Positions 6,326 to 14,588 of a stretch of 14,588 bases of DNA are shown here, one piece after another (position 1 is the first letter of the stretch; each line of letters starts with the position of its first letter). The stretch comes from Paenibacillus sp. oral taxon 786 str. D14. Its GTDB lineage: Bacteria > Bacillota > Bacilli > Paenibacillales > Paenibacillaceae. The notes beneath the pieces are model-generated. The model had not been told where the DNA came from, ran no database searches, and saw nothing but the letters and a program-made list of their open reading frames with translations. The stretch is from the NCBI RefSeq assembly GCF_000159955.1, contig NZ_GG695972.1, positions 353,202 to 367,789 on the forward strand. The letters are read 5' to 3'. The position numbers were made by a program, and so were the translations under genes.

Positions 6326-6358
6326 ACTACGTAAGGGAATGTCGTGTTCAAAGAATTG

Positions 6359-6393
6359 CCCAATTTTTAAAATATATATTTTTAAAAGATGGG
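6359..6393. repeat. 35-bp AT-rich near-palindrome upstream of the HD-GYP gene
   Basis: CCCA at 6359-6362 is inverted as TGGG at 6390-6393, with TTTTTAAAA, TATATA and TATTTTTAAAA between, so the whole stretch is a near-perfect dyad. It is about 115 bases upstream of the HD-GYP gene. It may hold a promoter or an operator, but no convincing -35/-10 pair stands out. Confidence 0.45.
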
Positions 6394-6505
6394 TCGGCGA
6401 GAAGAGCGACGAATCTCCTGTACCGAAAAGAGGGCATACAAACCAAAAGTTCCAAACGTTTTATGAAAATAGTCATGACTCTAACCGATATAAAAAGAAG
6501 CGGGC

Positions 6506-8050
6506 ATGCCCGGAAAAACGCGAGACGGAAAGAAGGCATCCTCCTTGACGGTATACAGGACGTTTATTTCGCGCCTATTACTCAATTACGCAGCAGGACT
6601 CCTGCTTGCGGTCATCGCGGTCGCGAGCCTTATCGCCGCTGCACCGCTGGATATATCCCCTTCGGACTATGCCTGGCTGATCAGAATTCTGGTCTTGTCG
6701 CTATGCTGCATGCTGGGGCTGGAATGGATGGTGTTCACCCGGCAAATCAAGCCCATCCGCAGCGTGTTCATGGAGGAAGTGGGGAGCTACCAAACACTTC
6801 AAAATGTCTATATCCGCACACATCGCCTGCCATCGCTTGCTGTCAAGCGGATTCTCGGACCTCATTTGTTTGGTTTGGTCGTCCCGGGCGCGGCCCTATC
6901 GTTGGGATTAATCCGGACCGGCCACCTATCGATTTCACCTTACTACGTGTTGCTGGCTGCCTTAAGCGGAATACTGGTCAGCAGCATGCATGCGTTAGTC
7001 GAATATTATTTAACCTCCTATGCGATTCGTCCTGTCCTGCAGGAGCTGATTTCCTGGAGCCGCAGGATGTTTGGCAAAGATTTATCGCTTCACGGCAGGG
7101 TTATCGTCCCGGTATCTCGAAAATTAATATGGAGCTTTTTCTTGATGAGTATGGCTCCCTTGCTGCTGTATAGCTTATCCATGCAGTTCCGGCTTGAGGA
7201 CCTTGACCATGGAGCTTATGCTTATTGGCAGTGGGCCGGATATATCTTGGCCGTGAGCATCCTATTCGCAGTGATTGGCTCCCGGCTGTTGGCCCGCGAG
7301 ATCATGCTGCCGATTCAGCATTTGTACGAGCGGATGGCCGAGGTGAAAACCGGCAGCATTCGTACAGCGGCCAGCGATATGTTTTCTGATGAATTTTCTC
7401 GTCTGATCACAGGATTTAATCATATGCTGAGCGGGCTGCAAACCCAGGCGGCCCGAAATAGCCAACTGGTAGACAGTTATTTCGCAACTCTGGCAGCGGC
7501 GCTGGACGCCCGCGACCCGTATACGGCTGGACACTCGCTTAGAGTGGCTGAATACGCCGTCAAAATCGGTGAGTTGGCCCAGTTGCCCGAAGAACGCATC
7601 GATGAGCTGCGCAAGTCGGCGTTGCTCCATGATATCGGGAAAATCGGCATTCGCGATGCGGTTCTGCTGAAGGAGGGCCGTTTAACCGACGAGGAATGGC
7701 AGCAGGTGAAGCAGCACCCCGTGCTTGGGGAAGCGATTTTAAAGCAGGTCGAGCCTGCGGATGCGATGGCTCCTTATTTGCCGGGGGTCCGGTCGCATCA
7801 TGAGCGTTATGATGGAAGAGGTTATCCGGACGGGTTGGCCGGGGAAGAGATCCCGCTTTTCGGGCGGATTATCGCCGTGGCCGACGCCTTTGACGCCATG
7901 ACCTCAGACCGGCCTTACCGGAAGGGCCTAGCAAGAGACCGAGCGATTGACATTCTGGAGCGAGGCCGTGGAACCCAATGGGATCCTTACTTCGCCGGAC
8001 TGTTGGTGCAGCATTTTCGCAGCGAGACCCAAAAAAAAGAGTCCAGCTGA
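6506..8050 (+). CDS. Membrane HAMP/HD-GYP protein, probable c-di-GMP phosphodiesterase
   Basis: 514 residues. About six hydrophobic segments lie in the first 265 residues (around 20-45, 57-77, 118-136, 146-168, 206-226 and 243-263). A HAMP-like linker follows (about 258-312), then a complete HD-GYP domain (about 322-508). HD-GYP landmarks are H343 in AGHSLRV, H375-D376 with K379 in LLHDIGKIG, H404-P405, H431-H432, GRGYPDGL with G439-Y440-P441, and D460 in AVADAFDAMT. With metal ligands and GYP intact, it should hydrolyse c-di-GMP. There is no periplasmic sensor domain, so the membrane part probably senses. The ATG at 6506 has only a weak AGAAG ahead; a TTG at 6545 (residue 14) with GAAGG eight bases before is a good alternative. 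A sensor kinase gene follows closely, suggesting an operon. Confidence 0.87.
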   Translation: MPGKTRDGKKASSLTVYRTFISRLLLNYAAGLLLAVIAVASLIAAAPLDISPSDYAWLIRILVLSLCCMLGLEWMVFTRQIKPIRSVFMEEVGSYQTLQNVYIRTHRLPSLAVKRILGPHLFGLVVPGAALSLGLIRTGHLSISPYYVLLAALSGILVSSMHALVEYYLTSYAIRPVLQELISWSRRMFGKDLSLHGRVIVPVSRKLIWSFFLMSMAPLLLYSLSMQFRLEDLDHGAYAYWQWAGYILAVSILFAVIGSRLLAREIMLPIQHLYERMAEVKTGSIRTAASDMFSDEFSRLITGFNHMLSGLQTQAARNSQLVDSYFATLAAALDARDPYTAGHSLRVAEYAVKIGELAQLPEERIDELRKSALLHDIGKIGIRDAVLLKEGRLTDEEWQQVKQHPVLGEAILKQVEPADAMAPYLPGVRSHHERYDGRGYPDGLAGEEIPLFGRIIAVADAFDAMTSDRPYRKGLARDRAIDILERGRGTQWDPYFAGLLVQHFRSETQKKESS

Positions 8051-8089
8051 TCTCGGAGAGAAGCGGGTTCTATGAGCAGGAGTGGGGAG

Positions 8090-9529
8090 ATGGGGATCGG
8101 AATTAGCTTTTTGCTAAATCTAAGCTTGTTGATCACGGTCGCTTATTTAGCCAATATCCTATATAAATACGGTTTGCGAAAAATGCCGCAGCGCAGCCTG
8201 TACGTCCTGTCTGTTCTAATGATGATTTTTTCGGGCTGGATTTGTATCAAGTTTGGCTTCCGGCTTAATGACGACGTCAGATTCGACCTTCGGGCAGTGC
8301 CGCTAATTATAGCGGCATTTGTTTATTCCCAGCCATTAACCTTGATCGTCATCGGCGTCGGGATTGGCCTGGCCCGCCTGACGTTTGGTTTGAGCGATGC
8401 AGCGATGGCCGGTTTGTTGAACCTGACGATCTTGGGATTTGTGTGTGCCGGACTTAATCTCTGGATGCGGCGGACAAGCTACCGTTTTGCCATCAAAGGG
8501 ATCGTAACTATCCTCGTTGTCAATGTGATCAACTCTCTGAACCTTGCCGTAATCGGGGTGGTGCCTCCCAAGCATTATTTGCTGGATATCATGCCGATTG
8601 CGCTACCGTTAAGCATTCTGCTCAGTTTGGGATTTGCCCTGATCCTTCGCGATTTTCAGCTTGGGGCAAGACAGAACCTGGAGCTGAAATACGCGAACGA
8701 GCTGCTCCGCAAACAGGCCGATGAGCTGCAGAAGGCCAAGATTGGGCTGGAAGACCGGGCGGAGCAGTTAGCTGAAGCATCCAGCCATAAATCGGAGTTC
8801 TTGGCAACGATGTCGCATGAATTGCGAACGCCGCTCAACAGTATTATCAACCTGGCGGAGATGATCGCCGAATCCGACGAAGCCAGCGAGGAAATTTCGG
8901 AATATGGCCGGATCATTCACAAGTCGGGGGAAGAGTTGCTGCAGATCATTAATGACATTTTGGATTTGTCCAAGGTGGAGGCAGGGCGGCTGGAGATCAC
9001 GAACGAGGAAGTGGTGTTGGCAGAGATCCCCGTTTGGATGCAACTGCAGTTTGAGCAGATTGCCGCTCAGAAGAAAATTGCATTTACGACCCGACTGGAG
9101 GAAAGTCTGCCCGATTCCATCATCTCCGATCCGCAGCGGATTGCACAAATCCTGCGGAATTTATTGTCCAATGCGTTTAAGTTTACGCATGAGGGACATG
9201 TAGAGCTAGACATCCGCCGCGCTCCGGCGAAGGGGACGGCCGAAGGGGAATGGCTGGTCTTCACCGTCTCGGATACCGGCATCGGCGTTGCCGAGGACAA
9301 GCAGCGGGCGGTATTCGAGGCGTTTCAGCAGGCCGACGGCTCAATTAGTCGGCGATATGGGGGGACCGGTCTGGGCCTGTCGATCAGCAGCAACCTGGCC
9401 CGCCTGCTGGGGGGGTACCTCCGCATGGAAAGCAAAGAAGGACAGGGCAGCACCTTTTCCTTCTATTTGCCCTTAAAACCCGCCCGATCCCACTGCGGCG
9501 AAGTTCATTCGCAGTCCGAGTTGCCGTGA
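8090..9529 (+). CDS. Sensor histidine kinase with LytS-like membrane domain
   Basis: 479 residues from this ATG. About six membrane helices cover residues 5-190. The stretch around [15 protein letters not shown] and [10 protein letters not shown] resembles the 5TM sensor region of LytS-type proteins (5TMR_LYT). A coiled-coil helix (about 195-235) leads into HisKA with SHELRTPLN (phosphorylated H243). HATPase follows, with N-box NLLSNAFKF (N361), G1 DTGIGV (D395) and G2 GGTGLGLS. LytS itself uses a different kinase class, so this pairing differs from classical LytS. There is no receiver domain and no response regulator gene nearby. The start at 8090 is chosen for AGGAG seven bases ahead; an in-frame ATG at 8072 has GGAGAG 11 bases ahead. 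It lies 21-39 bases after the HD-GYP gene, probably co-transcribed with it. Confidence 0.87.
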   Translation: MGIGISFLLNLSLLITVAYLANILYKYGLRKMPQRSLYVLSVLMMIFSGWICIKFGFRLNDDVRFDLRAVPLIIAAFVYSQPLTLIVIGVGIGLARLTFGLSDAAMAGLLNLTILGFVCAGLNLWMRRTSYRFAIKGIVTILVVNVINSLNLAVIGVVPPKHYLLDIMPIALPLSILLSLGFALILRDFQLGARQNLELKYANELLRKQADELQKAKIGLEDRAEQLAEASSHKSEFLATMSHELRTPLNSIINLAEMIAESDEASEEISEYGRIIHKSGEELLQIINDILDLSKVEAGRLEITNEEVVLAEIPVWMQLQFEQIAAQKKIAFTTRLEESLPDSIISDPQRIAQILRNLLSNAFKFTHEGHVELDIRRAPAKGTAEGEWLVFTVSDTGIGVAEDKQRAVFEAFQQADGSISRRYGGTGLGLSISSNLARLLGGYLRMESKEGQGSTFSFYLPLKPARSHCGEVHSQSELP

Positions 9530-9550
9530 CGAAGGGGTTATCGGTAAAAT
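9521..9550 (+). promoter_or_regulatory. Candidate promoter for ridA
   Basis: TTGCCG (9521-9526), an 18-base spacer and TAAAAT (9545-9550) make a plausible SigA promoter overlapping the end of the kinase gene. The resulting leader would be very short. Read-through from the kinase is equally possible. Confidence 0.3.
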
Positions 9551-9569
9551 GAGGAGAAGAAAGGATGGG

Positions 9570-9953
9570 ATGACGAAAATGAAACAAGTAATTTCTACGA
9601 CCGCTGCGCCAGGTGCCATTGGCCCGTATTCGCAGGGGATTCAACTGGGAGATTTGATCTTTACCTCCGGCCAGTTGGGATTGGTGCCGGAAACCGGTCA
9701 GCTTGCCGAGGGTGTGGAAGCTCAGGCTGCACAAGCGCTGCGGAACGTTCAGGCGGTATTGGCTGCAGCCGGGAGCGGATTGGACAAGGTCATCAAGACG
9801 ACCGTATTTCTGAAGGACATGAATGATTTTGCCAAGGTCAACGAAGTTTACGGTTCGTTCTTCGCTGAGCCGTATCCAGCGCGCAGTGCCGTCGAAGTGG
9901 CGCGTCTGCCAAAGGATGGTCTGGTTGAGATCGAGGTTATTGCGGTTAAATAA
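9570..9953 (+). CDS. ridA: RidA family enamine/imine deaminase
   Basis: 127 residues, the standard length of this trimeric cytosolic enzyme. It hydrolyses reactive 2-aminoacrylate and related enamines released by PLP enzymes such as threonine dehydratase, giving 2-ketoacids and ammonia. GPYSQG at 18-23, FTSGQLG at 31-37, and YPARSAVEVARLP with R105 match the family, including the substrate-binding Arg and the C-terminal Glu (E121). The ATG at 9570 has AAAGG five bases before it. An ATG at 9549 would add seven residues but lacks a good site, and the ATG at 9579 is too far from one. It is followed by a strong terminator. Confidence 0.93.
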   Translation: MTKMKQVISTTAAPGAIGPYSQGIQLGDLIFTSGQLGLVPETGQLAEGVEAQAAQALRNVQAVLAAAGSGLDKVIKTTVFLKDMNDFAKVNEVYGSFFAEPYPARSAVEVARLPKDGLVEIEVIAVK

Positions 9954-9986
9954 AATATCCCTTGCGGCGGCTTTTTCGTATTATTA

Positions 9987-10016
9987 GGTCAACCAGAATT
10001 TCTGGTTGGCCTTTTT
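9987..10016 (+). terminator. Intrinsic terminator after ridA
   Basis: GGTCAACCAGA, loop ATT and TCTGGTTGGCC form an 11-bp stem with one G-U pair, followed by TTTTTG. It starts 33 bases after the ridA stop. Confidence 0.92.
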
Positions 10017-10054
10017 GTGGGGGGAGGTACCTATGTCGGCCGCTTTCCTTTCGT

Positions 10055-10181
10055 GATTATCCCGTTGCTTCAGGGAGTGGGGGGGATCGATCTCCGCTGC
10101 GAGGGAGTGGAGAAAACCAATCTCCGCCTCGAAAATGGATTAGATGCGCCCCCTCCCCGATTCTGAACAAAAGGGATAATC
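10055..10181. repeat. 127-bp intergenic element: 9-bp inverted ends and two 30-bp direct repeats
   Basis: GATTATCCC (10055-10063) is inverted as GGGATAATC (10173-10181). Inside, AGGGAGTGG-N10-TCTCCGC occurs at 10072-10097 and again at 10102-10127, exactly 30 bases apart; each copy can fold through GGAG/CTCC. Open frames across it have no ribosome binding site and no recognisable product. It looks like a non-coding, possibly dispersed element between ridA and the TspO-family gene. Confidence 0.5.
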
Positions 10182-10221
10182 GTGCAAAAGGACGCGTGAA
10201 AGGGCCCAAGGGGGTGGATCT

Positions 10222-11001
10222 TTAGTCCCGCTCATGAGAGCGCAGAAAGGCAATCCAGAGTGCGTACACGATCAAGGCTAGCGCTCCGGCGCTGGAGGCA
10301 ATGGCCACAATTTGGTGCAGCTGAGGACCGGCTGCAATGGCGCCATACCCCCACGCGAACGTGAGCGGGACGATCGCGTCACGCCATCGGAATCCAACAA
10401 AGCAGGCGCTGAGGATCCCTACCACGAGCAGCAGGAGGGTGAGTCCAAGATGTGATGGAACGGAAACGGAAGCTGCGGAAATCGAGGTTGCAGAAATAGA
10501 GGGATGGGTTAGCAAGGCGTCCACGCTGGCAAGAGCTGTAACGCAGATCCATCCGAAATATAAGCTGAACGGCAGGCGTACGAACCAGATCTCTGCGGCT
10601 GACGGGCGAAGGATATTCCGGGTACTGCTGTACATCGAGGCCGCCACGAACACGAGCAGGAACAACGCCAGGATAGACAGCAGGGGTTGCCGCTCCCCTA
10701 GTGTGATCCACACGATGGAGAGGGTGCAGGAAAGCAGGAAGCGCACTGGCATAGGCGTCACAGAAAACGGCTCGCGGTTAGGCTGCAGCAGCGGGTAAAG
10801 GACCCAGCCGGTCAACAGGGCATAAATGAGCAGCCATATCGTAAAAGTATAGCCCGCCGGCGTGAGGAGCACGTATAATCCGTGGGGAAACCCTTGGGGC
10901 CGGCGCAAGCCAAACGGAAGTGCTGCTGCCGCCAGGTTTGCCGCCATTAACGCCGCAAACGAGGCGAGATTCAACCAATGACCAGACCGGCCGCGCAACA
11001 T
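10222..11001 (-). CDS. TspO/MBR-family (tryptophan-rich sensory) membrane protein
   Basis: 259 residues with about eight hydrophobic segments (around 11-30, 47-70, 86-103, 106-126, 138-163, 183-203, 208-224 and 231-253). TPAGYTFTIWLLIY (47-60) and RLPFSLYFGWI (142-152) match signatures of TspO/MBR proteins, which bind tetrapyrroles or other hydrophobic ligands in the membrane. It is longer than the classical five-helix TspO of about 160 residues and fits the larger Firmicute type. A Ser-rich loop (about 168-183) between the fifth and sixth segments is probably variable. Minus-strand AAGGAGG nine bases ahead supports the ATG. It stands alone, divergent from the helicase gene. Substrate and function are not predictable. 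Confidence 0.8.
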   Translation of the reverse strand: MLRGRSGHWLNLASFAALMAANLAAAALPFGLRRPQGFPHGLYVLLTPAGYTFTIWLLIYALLTGWVLYPLLQPNREPFSVTPMPVRFLLSCTLSIVWITLGERQPLLSILALFLLVFVAASMYSSTRNILRPSAAEIWFVRLPFSLYFGWICVTALASVDALLTHPSISATSISAASVSVPSHLGLTLLLLVVGILSACFVGFRWRDAIVPLTFAWGYGAIAAGPQLHQIVAIASSAGALALIVYALWIAFLRSHERD

Positions 11002-11184
11002 GGGAATACACCTCCTTGAATCTTTTTTTTGTACTAGAAATATTCCCCATTTCTCCTCAAATGATAAGGGAGAGTATAGAGAGGCAGCGGGACGGGAAGG
11101 AAGGCGGTTTTATAAGCAGCCGTTTTCGTATAAGATGTTAGTAATGAATTTGGCTAGAATTAGGATAACCGACGGGAGATCACC

Positions 11185-14100
11185 ATGAATCAACGTCTTT
11201 ATGGAATATGGCTGGGCGATGTATTGTTTTGCTTCTCCGGCGAAGTATCGGAGTCGAAGGTGGATGCTTGGACCGCCGTGCTCCGGCGCAAGGAGCTGGA
11301 GCCGGGAGTCCGGCCGTTTCAGCATGCCGTGCTTCGGTTGGCAGAGGTCAGGTATCCGGTCTCTTCCGTGCGGAGGTCATACAAGAACGGGGAGCGGCGC
11401 AGTCTGATCGGCCGATCCCTGGAAGGATTGGCTTTGCCTGTGCCGGAGGCTTGGCGTTTGCTGCTGCATTGGGACGAATCCGTCTGGGAGGAGCAGGGAA
11501 TCAAGCCGGGCGCGGAAATGAGCTATTGGAGCAAGGCGGCCAAGTTCGCCTTAGAGCTGCTGCTGCGCGGCCGAATTGCGCCGTCCATCCGTCCGGTGGC
11601 GGCCACCGGACGCCGCCGCGGGTCGCAGGGTCAAATGCGCGCGGCTTGGGGACCACTCCTGACCGAGCCGGCCGACGAGGCACGGTTCCGGCGTCTAGCC
11701 GGGGCGATGCCGCCGATCTGTATCGCCGCCGTGCAAACTGGGGCAGGGGCATCCTCTGAAGACGAGGGGACGCTGGAGGATCGGCAGATGGCGGTGCTGC
11801 ATTCTTTTTTGACGGCAATGATTGATCACGAAGCGCGCGGGGCGGTTCAGGATTTGGGACGGAAGCTGAATGCCAGCCGGGCGGACTATCACCGGGGTTC
11901 GTCGCCGCTGGCGGAGTTGTGGTGGAACGGCTTGCTAACCGGCGCACAGCCGCCGGATATTCAAGGCAGTGCGACGGAGCTGGATCAGCTGAGTGCAGAC
12001 ATCGCTGCTGCTGGCGGCGGACGTCCCCGAGCTGAGGAAACCGAGACCGGCGGTCTGGAAACGGGAAGCTTGCGCCTCTGCCTGCGTGTGGAACCGTATC
12101 AGGATGGTCATGGCGAGACCGCGGAGGGTGAAGCAGCGACTGCACTTTGGCGGCTAAGCTTCTGGGCTGAGGGAGCTGAGAATCCCAGCGTGCTGCTGCC
12201 AGCCGGGCTCATCTGGAGCTATCCCGGGCCCGACATGGAAATTCACGGTCTTCTGTACCGGAACGTACAGGAGAACTTCCTGCTGCGGCTGAGCAAAGCA
12301 GCTGGGGTATCCCGGGAAGTGGCCGCAGCGATGGAGCACCCGCGCCCGCAGGATCTGCTCATGGACCCCAAGGACCTGATTGCGTTCTTAAGCAAGTCGG
12401 TGCCGGCGCTGCGCAAGCTTGGCGTGAACGTGCAAATGCCAAGCCGCTGGACCCGGGAGGGACGGCGTTCCGCCAGCATCCGTATCAGAACCCGAGGGTT
12501 CGCGAGCGGGATGCCGGAGGGCGGTGGTGACGGGATGCCAAGGCTGGGAGTGGATCAGCTGGTCGCTTTTGAAGCGGAGGCGCTGCTTGGGGGGCGTGAG
12601 CTTACCCGGGAAGAGTTGATGGAGCTGGCGTCGGCGAAGCTGCCGCTCGTTTTTTTTCGCGGCGAATGGATTGAAGTGGATGCGAAGGAGATCCGGCAGG
12701 TGCTGAAGTTCATGAAGCGCCATGAAAACGGCACCTTGACCTTCCGCGAATTGATGCACCTCGCTTCCGGCGATCAGGAAGTCCAACTGGAGGGCGTGAA
12801 CATCGCCGGCATCGAAACCACCGGGATGTTGTCTATCCTGATGGCAGGCGGAGCTGTTCGGCAACTCCATCCGCGTCCGGTGCCATCCGGATTAAACGGA
12901 ACGCTGCGCCCCTATCAGGAACGGGGATACCAGTGGCTGGTCACGATGCGCGAGCTGGGTTTCGGTGCATTGCTGGCCGACGATATGGGTTTGGGGAAAA
13001 CGGTGCAGGTGATCTCCGTGTTGTTGGATGGCGTTCAGCAGGCAGGGGCCAAAAGCTTGATCATCTGTCCGACTTCTTTGCTAGGCAACTGGCAACGGGA
13101 GTTTTCCCGGTTTGCTCCGGGGCTAAAGCTATACGTGCACCACGGGAGCGACCGTTACCGCGAGGAGCGGTTCTTGCAGGAGTACCGGGCATGCGATGTG
13201 GTTCTGACGACGTATCAGCTGGCCGGCCGCGATGCGAAGGAGCTGCGTTCGGCGGAATGGACGACGGTGGTGCTGGACGAAGCCCAGTACATCAAAAATT
13301 ACGGAACCAAGCAAGCGCAAAGCGTGATGAAGCTCAGCGCGCCTCACCGAATCGCCATGACGGGCACCCCGGTGGAGAATAGGCTCAGCGAATTGTGGTC
13401 GATTTTTCAATTCCTGAACCCGGGATACTTAGGCACGCATGCCTCGTTTCGGACGCGTTACACCGGGTCTGGGGGAGAACAGCAAGCAGCCGAGCTGCAG
13501 AAGCTGCGGAAGTTGGTTGCGCCGTTTCTGCTGCGCCGGCTCAAGAGCGATCCGGACATCCGCAAGGACTTGCCGGAGAAAATCGAGCTGAAATCGTATT
13601 GCTCGTTAACCGTTGAACAGGCTCGCTTGTATCAATCGGTGACGGCGGAGCTGCTGGATCAGATCGGAAGCCAGAGCGGCATCGCCCGCAAAGGATTGGT
13701 GTTATCTTCGCTGACCCGGTTAAAGCAAATTTGTGATCATCCCGAGCTGGTTGTAGGAAGCCGGCCTGCGAAGACGGCCGCTTTTGGCCGCTCCGGCAAA
13801 ATGGAACGGCTCGGCGAGCTGCTTGACATGATTATGGACAACGGAGAAGGGGCGCTGATCTTCACGCAATACGTACGGATGGGTGAACTGCTGCAGGAGC
13901 GATTAACGGAGCGGTATGGTGTACGGCCGTTTTTTCTGCACGGCGGGGTGCCGAAGGCCGAGCGGGATCAGATGGTCCGGGCTTTTCAGGAGGGCGAAGG
14001 CTCGCCGATTTTCGTGTTATCGCTGAAGGCTGGCGGCGTCGGCCTTAACCTGACCCGGGCGAATCATGTGGTCCACTATGACCGGTGGTGGAATCCGGCG

Positions 14101-14346
14101 GTGGAAAACCAGGCGACGGACCGGGTATTCCGGATCGGGCAGCAAAAGAACGTCGAGGTACATAAGCTGATCTGCCAAGGAACGCTGGAGGAACGAATCG
14201 ATGAATTAATCGAGCGAAAAAAAACGCTGTCTGAGCAGGTGGTTGGCTCCGGTGAGCAATGGCTGACGGAAATGAGCGACGAGGAGCTGCGCAACCTGAT
14301 CGTGCTGCAGGAAAGCGGACTGTTCCCGGAGGGAGCGTTTGGTTGA
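11185..14346 (+). CDS. SNF2-family DEAD/DEAH-type helicase
   Basis: 1053 residues, the usual size for bacterial SNF2 (RapA/YwqA-like) ATPases, which use ATP to translocate on duplex nucleic acid and remodel bound complexes. The N-terminal half (1-570) is a SNF2-associated region; LVFFRGEWIEVD and the LTFREL helix near 485-530 are typical of bacterial SNF2-associated domains. The ATPase begins at LRPYQERGYQWL (about 574), with Walker A DDMGLGKT (K605), Walker B DEAQ (698-701), and MTGTPVENRLSELWSI as motif III. The C-terminal helicase lobe has LFLHGG-type and SLKAGGVGLNL motifs and QATDRVFRIGQ (976-986, arginine finger region). All motifs are intact. GGGAG six bases before the ATG supports the start. 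No partner SWIM-domain gene is visible; the following gene is unidentified. Biological role unknown. Confidence 0.93.
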   Translation: MNQRLYGIWLGDVLFCFSGEVSESKVDAWTAVLRRKELEPGVRPFQHAVLRLAEVRYPVSSVRRSYKNGERRSLIGRSLEGLALPVPEAWRLLLHWDESVWEEQGIKPGAEMSYWSKAAKFALELLLRGRIAPSIRPVAATGRRRGSQGQMRAAWGPLLTEPADEARFRRLAGAMPPICIAAVQTGAGASSEDEGTLEDRQMAVLHSFLTAMIDHEARGAVQDLGRKLNASRADYHRGSSPLAELWWNGLLTGAQPPDIQGSATELDQLSADIAAAGGGRPRAEETETGGLETGSLRLCLRVEPYQDGHGETAEGEAATALWRLSFWAEGAENPSVLLPAGLIWSYPGPDMEIHGLLYRNVQENFLLRLSKAAGVSREVAAAMEHPRPQDLLMDPKDLIAFLSKSVPALRKLGVNVQMPSRWTREGRRSASIRIRTRGFASGMPEGGGDGMPRLGVDQLVAFEAEALLGGRELTREELMELASAKLPLVFFRGEWIEVDAKEIRQVLKFMKRHENGTLTFRELMHLASGDQEVQLEGVNIAGIETTGMLSILMAGGAVRQLHPRPVPSGLNGTLRPYQERGYQWLVTMRELGFGALLADDMGLGKTVQVISVLLDGVQQAGAKSLIICPTSLLGNWQREFSRFAPGLKLYVHHGSDRYREERFLQEYRACDVVLTTYQLAGRDAKELRSAEWTTVVLDEAQYIKNYGTKQAQSVMKLSAPHRIAMTGTPVENRLSELWSIFQFLNPGYLGTHASFRTRYTGSGGEQQAAELQKLRKLVAPFLLRRLKSDPDIRKDLPEKIELKSYCSLTVEQARLYQSVTAELLDQIGSQSGIARKGLVLSSLTRLKQICDHPELVVGSRPAKTAAFGRSGKMERLGELLDMIMDNGEGALIFTQYVRMGELLQERLTERYGVRPFFLHGGVPKAERDQMVRAFQEGEGSPIFVLSLKAGGVGLNLTRANHVVHYDRWWNPAVENQATDRVFRIGQQKNVEVHKLICQGTLEERIDELIERKKTLSEQVVGSGEQWLTEMSDEELRNLIVLQESGLFPEGAFG

Positions 14347-14376
14347 GCGAAAAAGATAGGATGCCGAAACAATAAG

Positions 14377-14396
14377 CTTGCTGAGACTTGCTGAGA
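14377..14396 (+). repeat. Perfect tandem 10-bp duplication before the last gene
   Basis: CTTGCTGAGA is repeated twice without a gap, ending at the AGGAGG ribosome binding site of the next gene. It is probably a slippage duplication. Confidence 0.6.
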
Positions 14397-14408
14397 GGAG
14401 GAACACGC

Positions 14409-14588
14409 ATGACCAGGCCCAAGACGAACGCGCAGGAACTTGCCCAGCCGGTTGTCCGCTATGAAGCCGGCGGGCTGCAAGTGGAACTGGAACGGGATCA
14501 TGTGGTGTTGATCCCGCTGGCCCCAGCCGCAGAGCAGGAAAAGCAAGCGCTGCTGCGCCAGCTCGCGGAGCGGCCGCGCCTTGTGGCG
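14409..14588 (+). CDS. Start of an unidentified gene, cut by the window edge
   Basis: Sixty codons remain open to the end of the window, beginning MTRPKTNAQELAQPVV. AGGAGG (14396-14401) lies seven bases before the ATG, and the gene starts 62 bases after the helicase stop with no terminator between, so it is probably co-transcribed. The visible part is hydrophilic, with no signal peptide. It does not resemble the start of a SWIM zinc-finger protein, a common SNF2 neighbour in Bacillus. No function is assigned. Confidence 0.7.
   Translation, partial: MTRPKTNAQELAQPVVRYEAGGLQVELERDHVVLIPLAPAAEQEKQALLRQLAERPRLVA

Noticed and set aside
6394..6505. c-di-GMP riboswitch before the HD-GYP gene
   Set aside because: The spacer lacks the conserved GEMM-type core and paired elements; attraction came only from the neighbouring gene.
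10072..10127. CRISPR array
   Set aside because: There are only two copies, with short conserved blocks and no spacers of regular length; no cas genes nearby.
9962..10225. Short open frame across the ridA terminator and the repeat element
   Set aside because: It starts within the terminator region, has no ribosome binding site, and its peptide repeats simply reflect the 30-bp DNA repeats.
11185..14346. Restriction or phage-defence helicase system
   Set aside because: The protein fits housekeeping-type bacterial SNF2 proteins, and no methylase, nuclease or other defence partner is in view.

Overview
The window looks like chromosomal DNA from a Gram-positive, Paenibacillaceae-type Firmicute. 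The evidence is strong AGGAGG-type ribosome binding sites, a moderately high GC content, U-tailed hairpin terminators, and recognisable proteins of that lineage: a MqnP/UbiA prenyltransferase, a HepT-type prenyl diphosphate synthase, a two-domain FMN lipoprotein and a bacterial SNF2 helicase. The species cannot be fixed from this sequence alone. I see no rRNA, tRNA, CRISPR array, phage module or transposase.

Left part (1-6300), a quinone and electron-transfer neighbourhood. A UbiA-family prenyltransferase gene (187-1059, +) may follow the 3' tail of another reading frame (2-166). Hairpins and the decayed N-terminal remnant of an MFS transporter (1255-1500) separate it from a convergent minus-strand block. 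In transcription order that block is: an FMN-binding lipoprotein resembling PplA (6101-5193); an NDH-2 flavoprotein with a fused C-terminal membrane domain (5151-3274); a U-tailed terminator (3201-3245); a 75-bp inverted-repeat element (3072-3146); a small protein I assign tentatively as a HepS-like prenyl synthase partner (3045-2593); and HepT (2495-1515). The gene content (PplA-like, Ndh2-like with membrane tail, polyprenyl synthase, UbiA prenyltransferase) parallels the flavin-based extracellular electron transfer locus of Listeria. EetA, EetB and the flavin transferase FmnB/ApbE are not in the window. The promoter of the lipoprotein-NDH-2 unit carries a perfect TGTGA-N6-TCACA Crp/Fnr-type site centred near -41 relative to an extended -10, which suggests activation under low oxygen.

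Middle part (6301-10016), signalling on the plus strand. After a 200-bp AT-rich spacer with dyad symmetry come a multi-pass membrane HAMP/HD-GYP protein (probable c-di-GMP phosphodiesterase, 6506-8050) and a LytS-like-sensor histidine kinase without a receiver domain or adjacent response regulator (8090-9529). Next is RidA (9570-9953) and a clear terminator.

Right part (9987-14588). A non-coding stretch (10017-10221) holds an inverted-repeat-bounded element with two internal 30-bp direct repeats. It is followed by a TspO/MBR-family membrane protein (11001-10222, -), a large SNF2-family helicase (11185-14346, +), and the first 60 codons of an unidentified gene (14409 to the window edge).
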